Origin: Nitrospirales bacterium
GTDB taxonomy: Bacteria > Nitrospirota > Nitrospiria > Nitrospirales > UBA8639
Reading direction: 5' to 3'
Assembly: GCA_029261255.1 (NCBI GenBank)
Contig: JAJDBQ010000168.1
Span: 1-47,628 of the forward strand
Length of the DNA stretch: 47,628 nt
Position numbers and translations under genes: made by a program. Position 1 is the stretch's first letter; every line of letters begins with the position of its first letter. Below, piece by piece: positions 28,501-36,680 of this stretch. The notes beneath the pieces were generated by a model. That model was not told where the DNA came from. It did no database searches and worked only from the letters and a program-made list of their open reading frames with translations.

Positions 28501-28529
28501 TTGCGACTATCCAAACACCTCAGGAATAA
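25518..28529 (+). CDS. Membrane hybrid histidine kinase, CHASE8-like-HAMP-HK-REC-REC-HPt
   Basis: The 1003-residue protein has a membrane span at about 18-40, a periplasmic CHASE8-like domain (about 42-155: [10 protein letters not shown] and G-D-I-L-A-Q-Y) and a second span at about 158-182. HAMP (to about 235) and a coiled coil lead to HisKA with H317 and an intact HATPase domain. REC1 looks damaged: the acidic pair is DQ instead of DD, and the acceptor D608 sits in [10 protein letters not shown] where MP is expected. REC2 is intact (D754, [10 protein letters not shown]) and carries the repeat-derived insertion. The HPt domain has H944 in AHGLKG. It is coupled to the YfiR gene. Its core is a close paralogue of the Amt and FIST-associated kinases. 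Confidence 0.93.
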   Translation: MPFSWTPKIVQRMPLKSKLLLILLFTSGLSLLFACTVLVVNDLVEFRQSLVNELMDQAGLVGENSSAALVFHDQETAKEIVSAFQHQSNILQAMLLTPQGDILAQYQPGPLPIFNNTTNQMLTTVSWESVEISRPIIFNGEKVGVLYVQSNLQAMYEHLEHLLAIMISAMIVASLLALLISSRLQEVILSPLVNLTNVATRISHSQDYSLRADGHRQDEIGTLIDGFNAMLQEIQNRDTELEQHRSHLSDMVTERTNELMNTNVLLHQEISDRERDGQEISNMATNLQKKNDELAVSRDAALQAAKAKAEFLATMSHEIRTPMNGVIGMTELLLDTHLTAEQQYLGKTVRTSAEALLTLLNDILDFSKIESGKLELESIDFDVNTTLEDTLDLLAERASHKHVELTGVVFPDVPKRLKGDPGRIRQILLNLIGNAIKFTQQGEVSVQILFMGSSESHVELQVHVWDTGIGIASDVKDKLFHAFTQADSSTTREYGGTGLGLAICKQLVELMDGKIDVESQRGAWSLFWFSVTLEKSAATTRPEWLPRPDLHGLRVLCVDQNPTNLFLLESYAKSWGMVVQTTANTHDCLPILQNAMASGHPFDVAIVDRGISKLDGLKLGQLIKQHPDVAQTKLLLLTSIGQRGEAATAHEAGFSGYLTKPLHKVQLHDGLATVMGYCWTENPEQTRPLVTRHTLKETQRRSRDKILVADDHAINQQLIVLLLERLGYGSDVVSTGHDAVQAVATESYALVLMDCQMPEMDGFSATRKIREAEGVRHEALGEKDETHKTQSPDALPLTPYDELRIPIVALTANAMPGDREKCLATGMDDYLAKPIRPEELARVLERWLPEYPETTDQDLLLGKGHHIERAEEQNTNSLNDLGNHVIETPSPIDPSRFQEWQELGGTEFVNRMVEQFVTDATNCAQALTHALEHHDDDGLAEAAHGLKGICANIGATQLHHIAINIEQALHAGQKVDSKQTTESLEIALAQITNYLATIQTPQE
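27837..27919. repeat. Dispersed repeat inside REC2 of the CHASE8-like kinase
   Basis: The left arm has GTGTAAGACATGAGGCG and GTTAGGCG words (27839-27861). The right arm has CACCTGATGC, TACCCCTTACGCC and TTACG words (27889-27918). Complementarity is partial, as in the intergenic copies, and the frame remains open. It gives the longest of the three receiver insertions, about 30 residues between I-R-E-A-E and I-P-I-V-A-L-T-A-N. Confidence 0.65.
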
Positions 28530-28948
28530 AATTATTCCTTGTTTCCTGCACTGAGTCTTGTTCATCCTCTCCTTCAAGGAGATCTCACTAATAAAATCCT
28601 GATTTCCTGCCTCTCACCTTACGTTCCTTCCTTCTAATCTTTTTACTCCGTATTTTTCGCATATTCCCATCCATGTTCTTCTCTCTTCATTTCATCAACG
28701 AGCGCAATCCTTGAGGGATGTCACACAACAACATAGTGATGGCATGTGCCCTGAAGAATGCGCGTTATCTGTTGTCAAGTTTCTGGCAGCTCATCCGAAA
28801 ATGAATCAGGATGCAAAAATATTCACTTCAATCAGCAGATACCATTCATCCCGCAGAATTGAATATCAGCGTCATGCATCAAATAAAAAACGCGTAGCAA
28901 AAAATCAGAAAAACCGAACAACCACCTCTTTCAATTCGAAATATTTAC
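28530..28948. other. Intergenic region, 419 bases, no supported gene
   Basis: The first half is strongly pyrimidine-rich. It includes CTGCCTCTCACCTTACG near 28605-28625, which resembles only the right arm of the dispersed repeat, so it may be a half copy. A weak TTG-initiated frame of 94 codons from 28711 runs into the following gene, has unremarkable composition and was not accepted. No terminator with a T-run was seen. Confidence 0.45.
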
Positions 28949-30052
28949 ATGATCTCACAACAACAATGCCAAAACGCCACGATCCTCATCGTTGACGATC
29001 AAATGACCAACATTCTGCTCTTAGAGAGTATCTTACAAAACGCTGGCTATACCAACATTCATTCAACTCAAGACCCCACACAAGTCGTCACACTTGTCAA
29101 AGAGTTGAATCCCGATCTCATCTGCTTGGATATCCGCATGCCAGAAATCAACGGGTTTCAGGTCATGGGTCAGTTAAAAATTATTCAGAAAGATGCCTAT
29201 CTTCCCATTTTAGTGTTGACCTCCGAAGAGGATCGCGAAACTCGTTTGCGTGCGCTGGAATCCGGAGCCAAAGATTTTCTGCATAAACCGTTTGACAAAA
29301 TTGAAGTGCTCATGCGCATTCGCAACCTACTGGAAGCCAGCCTCTTAAATCGAACGATCTTGTTACAAAAAGATACGCTGGAAGAAACCGTTCGAGTGCG
29401 GACACAAGAACTCAAGGAAACACAATTGGAGGTCGTCCATCGACTCGCCCAAGCAGCGGAACATCGTGACAATGAGACTGGAAGCCATATCGTTCGAATG
29501 AGCCACTATGCTGTCGTCATCGGACGTGCCTGCGGGATGAACGAAGAAGAATGCGACGTGCTCTTCCATGCAACACCCATGCATGACGTGGGCAAACTCG
29601 GCATACCAGACAAGATCCTCCTCAAACCTGGCAAGTTGGACGCGGAAGAATGGGAAGTCATGAAACAGCACACCGTGATTGGCGGCCAATTATTGTCGAA
29701 TAGCCAATCCCCTGTCTTGCAAATGGGAGAAACCATTGCTCTCACGCATCATGAGCGATGGGACGGGTCAGGGTATCCCAACCGCTTAGCTGCTGAAGAT
29801 ATTCCACTCGTTGGCCGAATCTGCGCCATCGCTGATGTCTTTGACGCCCTCTCCTCCAAACGCTGTTACAAAGATCCCTGGCCGCTCGAAAAAGTACTGC
29901 AGGAACTTCGCTCACTGTCTGGAATTCAATTTGATCCACGATTACTCGAAATGTTTGATGAACTACTCCCGATCATCCTGGAAATTCAACGATCACACAC
30001 CGATGTCCCCGTACCCAAATTCAATCTGACCGAAGTCAGCTACTTAACCTAA
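28949..30052 (+). CDS. Response regulator with HD-GYP c-di-GMP phosphodiesterase domain
   Basis: The 367-residue cytoplasmic protein has an N-terminal REC domain (about 10-125, acceptor D61 in CLDIRMPEING, KPF near its end) and a helical linker. An intact HD-GYP domain follows, with H212-D213 in MHDVGKLGIPD, HHERWDGSG and the G275-Y276-P277 triplet. HD-GYP proteins hydrolyse c-di-GMP using two or three metal ions. It is probably controlled by one of the adjacent kinases, since the Amt and CHASE8-like kinases end in HPt domains that could hand phosphate to a free receiver. The ATG has no strong ribosome binding site. Confidence 0.94.
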   Translation: MISQQQCQNATILIVDDQMTNILLLESILQNAGYTNIHSTQDPTQVVTLVKELNPDLICLDIRMPEINGFQVMGQLKIIQKDAYLPILVLTSEEDRETRLRALESGAKDFLHKPFDKIEVLMRIRNLLEASLLNRTILLQKDTLEETVRVRTQELKETQLEVVHRLAQAAEHRDNETGSHIVRMSHYAVVIGRACGMNEEECDVLFHATPMHDVGKLGIPDKILLKPGKLDAEEWEVMKQHTVIGGQLLSNSQSPVLQMGETIALTHHERWDGSGYPNRLAAEDIPLVGRICAIADVFDALSSKRCYKDPWPLEKVLQELRSLSGIQFDPRLLEMFDELLPIILEIQRSHTDVPVPKFNLTEVSYLT

Positions 30053-30218
30053 TCCGACTCCCCTCACCTTCTTCCATTTCCTCTTCCCTCTGCACGACAT
30101 GTCCATGCCACATTCTGATCTTTCTTGAACCCGCGTAATGCGCTAGACTGAACTGCTCCCTCCCTTCCATATAGACTGTCATCCAGTCATTCATATCTCA
30201 ACCAGGTAGGTGGACACG

Positions 30219-33200
30219 ATGAATTCCGTTTCCGCAAGATCCGGGCATTTCCCGTCGTTTCAACAATGGAGTCCCATAGGCGCCGCGGCTGGTGGGATCT
30301 TTCTCATTGACCTCTTTATTCCTCTTGGTATCGCAACCGGTGTCCTGTATACCGCGGTCGTCTTACTAAGCCTGCGCTACAGGGATTCACAACTCCCTCT
30401 ATGGACTGCCGTAGGCTGTTCGATACTCACGATCGTAGCCCTCTTCATCTCACCTGTCGGAGGCGAATTCTGGAAAGTCTTGATCAATCGTGGATTGGCC
30501 CTCTTTGCGATCTGGACAACAGCAATCATGAGTCGCATTCAACTTCAACAAATTGGACGCATTCAGTATGACCATCTCCTGACGGCTCAGGTATTTCAGG
30601 CTTCTCACGATCACATTTCTATCCTTGGGCAAGATTACCGATATCGTCGCGTTAATCCCAGCTATGAAAAGGTCCATGGCAGAGGCAGCCAAGACTTTGT
30701 TGGCATGCACGTCTCAGAATTATTAGGGAAAGAAATTTTTGAGAAAACGGCAAAGCCCAAGTTGGACCAATGTTTTCAAGGAGAAGAAGTCCATTATGAG
30801 GCCTGGTTTCGTTTCGCAGACGACCAGGAGCATTTTATGACGGTATCGTATTTACCTCTCATGTCTCAGGAAAAGAACATTGAAGAAATCGTGGTGATCG
30901 CCAGGGATATGACCGAACGGAAACGAATGGAAGAAGCCCTTCAGGCAAACCAACAACAATTGCGTACTATTCTCGATGCCATGACCAATTTTATTGGCAT
31001 TGGAACAGCAGATGGGACGATTACAGACTGTAATCAAGCTCCGCTTACGCTAGCTGGATTAACCAGAGAAGACGTCATTGGCAAACGTTTTACTGACACC
31101 GATTGGTTAAACTATTCGCCAAAAACTCAAGAACAGGTCCGTGACATTATTCAACGGGTCAGTCAGGGAGAAATCGTCCGCGAAGACTACCAGGCTTGTA
31201 TGGGTGTTAACGGTATGGTGATTGTCGATGCGTGTTTTGTTCCTGTCAAAGATGCAATGGGACAGGTCCAACAGATCATCCATTCCGGCATCGATGTGAC
31301 CGAACGACGTCAAATCGAAGACGCAGTACGACAAAGTGAAGAGCAATTCCGAGACCTCTATGAATCTGCCCCGCTGGCCTATTTTTCAGCGTCATTGGAT
31401 GGACACATCACCAGGGTCAATGGCCGCGCGAGTGACCTGCTTGGATATCCCAAAGAGGAACTCATCGGGAAACACGTGCTGATTCTCTATGCTCCAACAA
31501 AAGATGGATATGAAAAAGCCTCAAACATTCAAAAGAAAACTCAGGAGGGTATTTCCATACAGGATGAAGAATTAGAGATGATCAAAAAGGACAGGACTGT
31601 TCTTTGGGTCAGCCTCACTGTTCGTCTCATTTTTGATGAATCGGGGAAAATTATCGAGCGCCGAAGCATAGCGCAAGACATTTCAACCCGAAAAAAAATC
31701 GAAAGCGAGCTACGAGTCAGCGAAGAACGTTTTCGAACTTTTTTTGAAGCGGGATTGATCGGTATGGGGATGATTTCCTTAGAGCAAAAATGGCTGGAAG
31801 TGAATGATCAGCTCTGTGAGTTACTGGGTTATTCTCAAACAGAACTTAAGCTAACAACATGGGCTGAACTCACGTATCCCGATGACCTCGCTCTGGATCA
31901 AGCCAATTTCGAAAGCCTGCGAGCCGGCACTCTCAATTCCTATGCTACGTCGAAGCGGTACATCCGAAAAGATGGGTCACTGATGTATGCCAACCTCTAT
32001 GTCAATGTCGTCCAAAATTCATCTGGCCAAGCTGAACATTTCACCACCATGGTTGAGGATGTGACTGAACAAAAACAAGGCGAAGCATTGCTCATGAAAT
32101 GGGCCATGATTTTTCAACATACGCAATGGGGAGTTGCCGTTAGTGCGGGAATTTCAACCAATTTTGAAATGGTGAATGAAGCCTATGCGCGTATGCATGG
32201 ATATGCGATTCGGGAGTTGGAAGGTATGTCGGTAGCAGACGTCATGACAGCAGAATTTCGTATCAAGCTTCCAAACATTATTAAAACAATTCACCAAGAC
32301 GGATTCTTTTCCTATGAAGCAAGTCATATGCGTAAGGACGGCAGCACCTTTCCCGCGTTGGTGACCGAGTCTGCGATCAAGGACATCAAGGGACAAACGC
32401 TGTATCGCGTCACGAATGTCATTGACATTTCTGAACTCAAATCCGTTGAGGATGCACTAAAGAAGAGCGAAGAACGACTCAGCACAGCACTTGAAGCCAC
32501 GGCTTCAGGAACATGGGATTGGAACGTTCTGACCGGCGATGTGATATTTGGTAAAGAATGGCTTAAGGCTCTTGGGTATCAATCCCAAGACCTCCCAAAA
32601 ACTGTAGAATCTTGGAAAGATCTCGTTCACCCGGACGATATGCCAAATACTCTACAAGCAATCAACAATCACTTTTCCGGTGAATCTCAAATATATGAAT
32701 CCATCAATCGGCTTCGGATGAAAAATGGAGAATGGCGATGGAATTTAGACCGTGGGCGTGTGGTGGAATGGACCACCAATGGAAAACCATTACGGATGGT
32801 CGGAACGGATACAGATATCACCGAGCGCAAGCAGGTAGAAGTCGCCCTCGAAGAAAGTCGTAATCGATTTCGAGCCATCTTTGATAATGCCGGAATCGGC
32901 ATGGCTCTTGTCGATGACAAGGGTCATCCTATCGAAACGAATCGTTCATTCCAAGCGCTTCTCGGGTATGATTCTGAGGAACTAGCGGCTATGTCATTCG
33001 TCGAATTTACTCACGATGAAGATTCCCATGAAGATTGGAAACGTTACGAGGAGCTTAAGGCAGGAGCACGCGAATCCTTTAACATGGAAAAGCGGTATAT
33101 CAATAAAGACGGAGAGATTGTCTGGGGGCACTTGACCGCCACGGCCATTCGACATGCCAATGGTAAGCTCAAATTCGCCATAGGCATGGTCGAGGACATC

Positions 33201-35135
33201 ACAAAAAAGAAACTGTCTGAAGAGCTGCTCACGAAATGGGCCACCATTTTTCAGCACACACAATGGGGCGTGGCCGTGGGAAATGCAGATAGTCACAACT
33301 TAGATCTCGTGAATGAGGCATATGCCCGTATGCATGGATACACCGTCGAGGAATTGCTAGGACAACCCATTGCCAAAGTCTTTTCTCCCAGTTTTAGGCC
33401 TCAACTTCCAGCATTCATCCAAAAAATTCATGAAGAAGGTTTCCAATCTATCGAATCGCTCCATCTTCGGAAGGATGGGACCACGTTCCCGGCCTTACTG
33501 ACCGTCTCCGCCGTCAAAGATTCTCAGGGAGTGGTCCTGTATCGAGTGGCCAATCTCATTGATATTTCTAATCGAAAAATAGCTGAAGAATCTCTTCGGA
33601 AAAGTGAACAGAGATTTCGCAGCATGTTCGAGCAAGCCGCAGTAGGCGTGGCTCAGGTTAACTCGAACACGGGGGAATTCATCAGGATCAATCAACGCTA
33701 CTGTGACATTGTCAAACATTCTCAAGAAGAAATGATGAGGATGAAATTCCAGGACATTACCCATCCTGCTGATCAGCTTGCTGATCTGGAAAATATGACG
33801 AAGCTGCTTTCTGGAGAACTTCCTAAGTTCTCTATTGAGAAACGGTATGTACGAAAGGATGGCTCAGTTGTCTGGATCCAGCTCACGGTCTCCCCCATGT
33901 GGCAGATTGGAGAGAAACCATCACATCACATCGCTGTCGTAGAGGATATCACTCAACGTGTAATGGCTACAGAGGCACTCGAACAATCGGAACGACTGGC
34001 AAATTCCACCATGAATGCGTTGACGGCTCAGTTGTGTGTCCTTAATGAGTCAGGTCAAATCCTCTTCACGAACGAACGATGGGATCAATTTGCACGAGAT
34101 AATCACGGGGACCCCACAAAGTTAGGGAAAGGCATTAACTATGTGAATGTCTGCGCGCGGGCTGCAAAAAAAGGAAACAAAGAGGCTGAATTATTCCTGA
34201 ATGGCCTCAATGCGGTGCTGAGCAAGCAGCAATCAGAATTTTCCTTGGACTACCAATGTTCCTCGCCACGCCAGATTCGTTGGTATTCGGCACGAGTCAC
34301 AAGATTTCCTGATCCTGGCCCCGTTCGTGTCGTGGTGTCGCATTCTGATATCACGGAACAAAAATCGCTAGAAGAAGCCATTCGCAAACAGAATGAAAAT
34401 TTAGAGACTGTGCTGGTACAGCGGACAGAACGGATTGTCGAACTAGAACAGCGTCGAATGCAGGTGGAAAAACTAGCCGCCCTCGCTCAAATTGCCGCAG
34501 GGGTCGCGCATGAGATTAACAACCCATTAGCCAGTATTTCTCAATCATTGGTGCTACTGAAACGAGCCATTTCTGAGGACCATCCGCACTATCGATATAC
34601 GGCAAAAACGGAAGACTGTATTCAGCGAATTGCGACTATTACCAAGAATCTCTATCAACTCTACCGCCCAAGTGGACCCATACCGACACTCGTCGATATC
34701 AGAAAGTGCATTCAGACAGCAACGGAAATCATGGAAGAGCGCTCAGATAAGCATGGAGTACAGATAAAGGTCCCATCTCATTCAACACCGATTATGACCC
34801 ATATCGCACAAAGCGAACTGATCCAAGTCCTCTGCAACCTGATTCACAATGCCATTGACGCATCTGTTGAAGGAGATACGATTGAAATGAGCATCACGAC
34901 AGGACCCAAGGCCCTCGTTATTTCTGTTGCAGACCAAGGAGAAGGGATTGCACCAGAGGCCGCCGCCCATATTTTCGAACCCTTTTATACCACCAAACAG
35001 AATGGATCGGAGGGTGGGATGGGTCTAGGCCTTTCGATTAGCCATAGTCTGGTAGAATCTATGAAAGGCTCACTTGACTTTTCTACTACATTGGGGCAAG
35101 GAAGTACGTTTGTGATCACATTACCGCGTACCTAA
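30219..35135 (+). CDS. Membrane histidine kinase with about ten PAS domains
   Basis: The protein has 1638 residues from the ATG, preceded by AGGTGG at 5-6 bases; a GTG at 30210 lies three codons upstream. Three or four N-terminal membrane spans (about 15-100) precede ten PAS domains at roughly 115-235, 243-367, 371-490, 496-619, 624-741, 746-870, 876-997, 1003-1121, 1128-1247 and 1253-1381. Most end in the PAC motif D-[IV]-T/S-x-[RQK]-K. A coiled coil leads to HisKA with H1431 in AAGVAHEINNPLA, then HATPase_c (GEGIAPEA, GGMGLGLSI). There is no receiver. PAS 4-5 and PAS 7-8 are a repeated pair, both containing FQHTQWGVAV and NEAYARMHGY. The next gene encodes the obvious receiver partner. Confidence 0.92.
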   Translation: MNSVSARSGHFPSFQQWSPIGAAAGGIFLIDLFIPLGIATGVLYTAVVLLSLRYRDSQLPLWTAVGCSILTIVALFISPVGGEFWKVLINRGLALFAIWTTAIMSRIQLQQIGRIQYDHLLTAQVFQASHDHISILGQDYRYRRVNPSYEKVHGRGSQDFVGMHVSELLGKEIFEKTAKPKLDQCFQGEEVHYEAWFRFADDQEHFMTVSYLPLMSQEKNIEEIVVIARDMTERKRMEEALQANQQQLRTILDAMTNFIGIGTADGTITDCNQAPLTLAGLTREDVIGKRFTDTDWLNYSPKTQEQVRDIIQRVSQGEIVREDYQACMGVNGMVIVDACFVPVKDAMGQVQQIIHSGIDVTERRQIEDAVRQSEEQFRDLYESAPLAYFSASLDGHITRVNGRASDLLGYPKEELIGKHVLILYAPTKDGYEKASNIQKKTQEGISIQDEELEMIKKDRTVLWVSLTVRLIFDESGKIIERRSIAQDISTRKKIESELRVSEERFRTFFEAGLIGMGMISLEQKWLEVNDQLCELLGYSQTELKLTTWAELTYPDDLALDQANFESLRAGTLNSYATSKRYIRKDGSLMYANLYVNVVQNSSGQAEHFTTMVEDVTEQKQGEALLMKWAMIFQHTQWGVAVSAGISTNFEMVNEAYARMHGYAIRELEGMSVADVMTAEFRIKLPNIIKTIHQDGFFSYEASHMRKDGSTFPALVTESAIKDIKGQTLYRVTNVIDISELKSVEDALKKSEERLSTALEATASGTWDWNVLTGDVIFGKEWLKALGYQSQDLPKTVESWKDLVHPDDMPNTLQAINNHFSGESQIYESINRLRMKNGEWRWNLDRGRVVEWTTNGKPLRMVGTDTDITERKQVEVALEESRNRFRAIFDNAGIGMALVDDKGHPIETNRSFQALLGYDSEELAAMSFVEFTHDEDSHEDWKRYEELKAGARESFNMEKRYINKDGEIVWGHLTATAIRHANGKLKFAIGMVEDITKKKLSEELLTKWATIFQHTQWGVAVGNADSHNLDLVNEAYARMHGYTVEELLGQPIAKVFSPSFRPQLPAFIQKIHEEGFQSIESLHLRKDGTTFPALLTVSAVKDSQGVVLYRVANLIDISNRKIAEESLRKSEQRFRSMFEQAAVGVAQVNSNTGEFIRINQRYCDIVKHSQEEMMRMKFQDITHPADQLADLENMTKLLSGELPKFSIEKRYVRKDGSVVWIQLTVSPMWQIGEKPSHHIAVVEDITQRVMATEALEQSERLANSTMNALTAQLCVLNESGQILFTNERWDQFARDNHGDPTKLGKGINYVNVCARAAKKGNKEAELFLNGLNAVLSKQQSEFSLDYQCSSPRQIRWYSARVTRFPDPGPVRVVVSHSDITEQKSLEEAIRKQNENLETVLVQRTERIVELEQRRMQVEKLAALAQIAAGVAHEINNPLASISQSLVLLKRAISEDHPHYRYTAKTEDCIQRIATITKNLYQLYRPSGPIPTLVDIRKCIQTATEIMEERSDKHGVQIKVPSHSTPIMTHIAQSELIQVLCNLIHNAIDASVEGDTIEMSITTGPKALVISVADQGEGIAPEAAAHIFEPFYTTKQNGSEGGMGLGLSISHSLVESMKGSLDFSTTLGQGSTFVITLPRT

Positions 35136-35152
35136 CTAACAAGGGGGACCGT

Positions 35153-35893
35153 ATGACACCTGCAGGGACCATTTTATTGGCTGACGATGAAGATACCTTT
35201 TTAGAAGCCACGAAAGACCTACTCGAAGAGGAAGGATATGCATGTCACGGTGTCCGTAATGCCACGGAACTCTCAGATGCTTTGAGCGTGGGACAGTTTG
35301 ATCTGCTGATCACCGACCTCAATATGCCAGGAAACCGCATCATGGAAAAGGTGAGTGAATTGCGAGAGCAGTCCAAGGTCATGCCGGTCATCGTCATAAC
35401 CGGCTATCCATCAGTTCCCACGGCGGTGGAATCCGTTCGTCTCAACGTGATGGAATATATGATTAAGCCGGTCAATTTTCCAGTGTTATTGGATGCCGTC
35501 AAACGAGCCATTCAACATAAACAGATGCTGAATACGTTATCTGACGTTCGCCATCATGCAGAGGCCCATGTACAGAACCTTTCGAGCTTGGAAGAAACGC
35601 TGAGTACGTTTCACATCCCAATGAATGAATCAGCCAACCAGGAGCTTCTATCGAACGTTGTTTCGAACTCACAAGTTCAGCAGCAGGCAGTGGACGTCCC
35701 TGCCCTGCCCTCTATGACCGATTATTTTCGTCTCCGTGAGTCGGTCTTTCATACGATTCAAGTACTCCAGAAAACCAAGAGTGCGTTCCGATCCAAAGAC
35801 TTGGCCGGTTTGCGAAAATATCTTGAAGAAGTCCTAGGAGACACGACTGAAACGCTCAAGAGTCATGAAGCACCAACCGATAACCCCCTCTAG
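35153..35893 (+). CDS. Response regulator, REC domain plus helical C-terminal region
   Basis: The 246-residue protein has an intact receiver (about 6-125) with the acidic pair ADDED, acceptor D55 in ITDLNMPG, Thr in VITGYPS and Lys in MIKPVN. The GYPS and VMEYMIKP wording is like NtrC-type receivers, but no AAA or HTH domain follows. The C-terminal 120 residues look helical and are not recognised. AAGGGGGA before the ATG and a gap of only 17 bases after the ten-PAS kinase make it the probable cognate partner. The output may be protein-protein interaction or phosphate relay. Confidence 0.88.
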   Translation: MTPAGTILLADDEDTFLEATKDLLEEEGYACHGVRNATELSDALSVGQFDLLITDLNMPGNRIMEKVSELREQSKVMPVIVITGYPSVPTAVESVRLNVMEYMIKPVNFPVLLDAVKRAIQHKQMLNTLSDVRHHAEAHVQNLSSLEETLSTFHIPMNESANQELLSNVVSNSQVQQQAVDVPALPSMTDYFRLRESVFHTIQVLQKTKSAFRSKDLAGLRKYLEEVLGDTTETLKSHEAPTDNPL

Positions 35894-36041
35894 CAAATAG
35901 AATTCCTCTTAATCGAAGCAGACTCGTTCTCCCTCTAGGCGAGTATGCCATTGTATTCTCATTACCTGCCTAACGGGTCAACTCTCGCAATTGCCCGACA
36001 AGTTGAGGCGGCAGACATTCATACGGGATTAGTGCCAGCGG

Positions 36042-36106
36042 TTTCAGCGCTCTGAAAGGTTCTGTAGGCGCGCTATCAGATACGTCTCGCCATAGAAAAG
36101 AGCGCT
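36042..36106. promoter_or_regulatory. Inverted-repeat cluster upstream of the STAS gene
   Basis: TTTCAG and CTGAAA flank CGCT at 36042-36057, a compact 6-bp inverted repeat. Inside it AGCGCTCT (36046-36053) is perfectly complementary to AGAGCGCT at 36099-36106. The gap 35894-36149 contains no gene. The arrangement could be an operator or alternative mRNA hairpins; the assignment is speculative. GCAGGAG at 36136-36142 is the ribosome binding site of the next gene. Confidence 0.3.
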
Positions 36107-36149
36107 CAGAACGAGAACGGCCTATGCCAGCATAAGCAGGAGAATCACC

Positions 36150-36509
36150 ATGATTGTCAACGCCACACAGCCCGATCAATCCACTTGGGTCATAGCATTA
36201 TCAGGGAAGTTGCTCTTTGAAAGCCGCCATGCGTTTCAAGACGCCATGACCACAGTCCAACAAACATCTGCTCGACGGGTTATTCTTGACCTGACAGACC
36301 TATCCCACATCGATAGTGCCGGATTAGGTCTCATGGCTGTTGCCCACAGGAAACTGACTCCCATGGACATTAGCCTCATGGTAGCGAACCCGCAAAAGAC
36401 CGTGCGAGATATCCTTCTCTTAACGAATATGGATAAAATGTACTCATTGCATGATTCGGTTGCAGAGGCCTCCAGACAATCAAAAACTACCACCTTGCTC
36501 CACAGTTAG
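36150..36509 (+). CDS. STAS-domain anti-sigma factor antagonist-like protein
   Basis: The 119-residue single-domain protein has the STAS pattern: a beta strand with ALSGKLLFESR, then VILDLTDLSHIDSAGLGLM, then ISLMVANPQKTVRDILLLTNMD. S56 in DSAGLG aligns with the phosphorylated serine of SpoIIAA/RsbV-type antagonists. Such proteins act in partner-switching with an anti-sigma kinase, but neither the kinase nor a PP2C phosphatase lies in the window. GCAGGAG gives a good ribosome binding site. It may act with the following HD-GYP-like protein, 171 bases away. Confidence 0.9.
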   Translation: MIVNATQPDQSTWVIALSGKLLFESRHAFQDAMTTVQQTSARRVILDLTDLSHIDSAGLGLMAVAHRKLTPMDISLMVANPQKTVRDILLLTNMDKMYSLHDSVAEASRQSKTTTLLHS

Positions 36510-36680
36510 CGCCTTCTTGCCAAACGTCCTCTTTCTCAACTATAGGCAGATTTCATGCTTTTTCTCTTCATTTTGAGCGGTTGTCATCCGATAAGGTGAC
36601 AAGAAGTCTATTCAAGCGAACACGAAGACTGAGATTCAATTCTGTCAAAATTTCTGTACTTTGGAGCTCTGTAAATTTTT

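Noticed and set aside
28711-28995. Open frame of 94 codons between the CHASE8-like kinase and the REC-HD-GYP gene
   Set aside because: It starts with TTG without a ribosome binding site, has random-looking composition and overlaps the better supported gene start at 28949.
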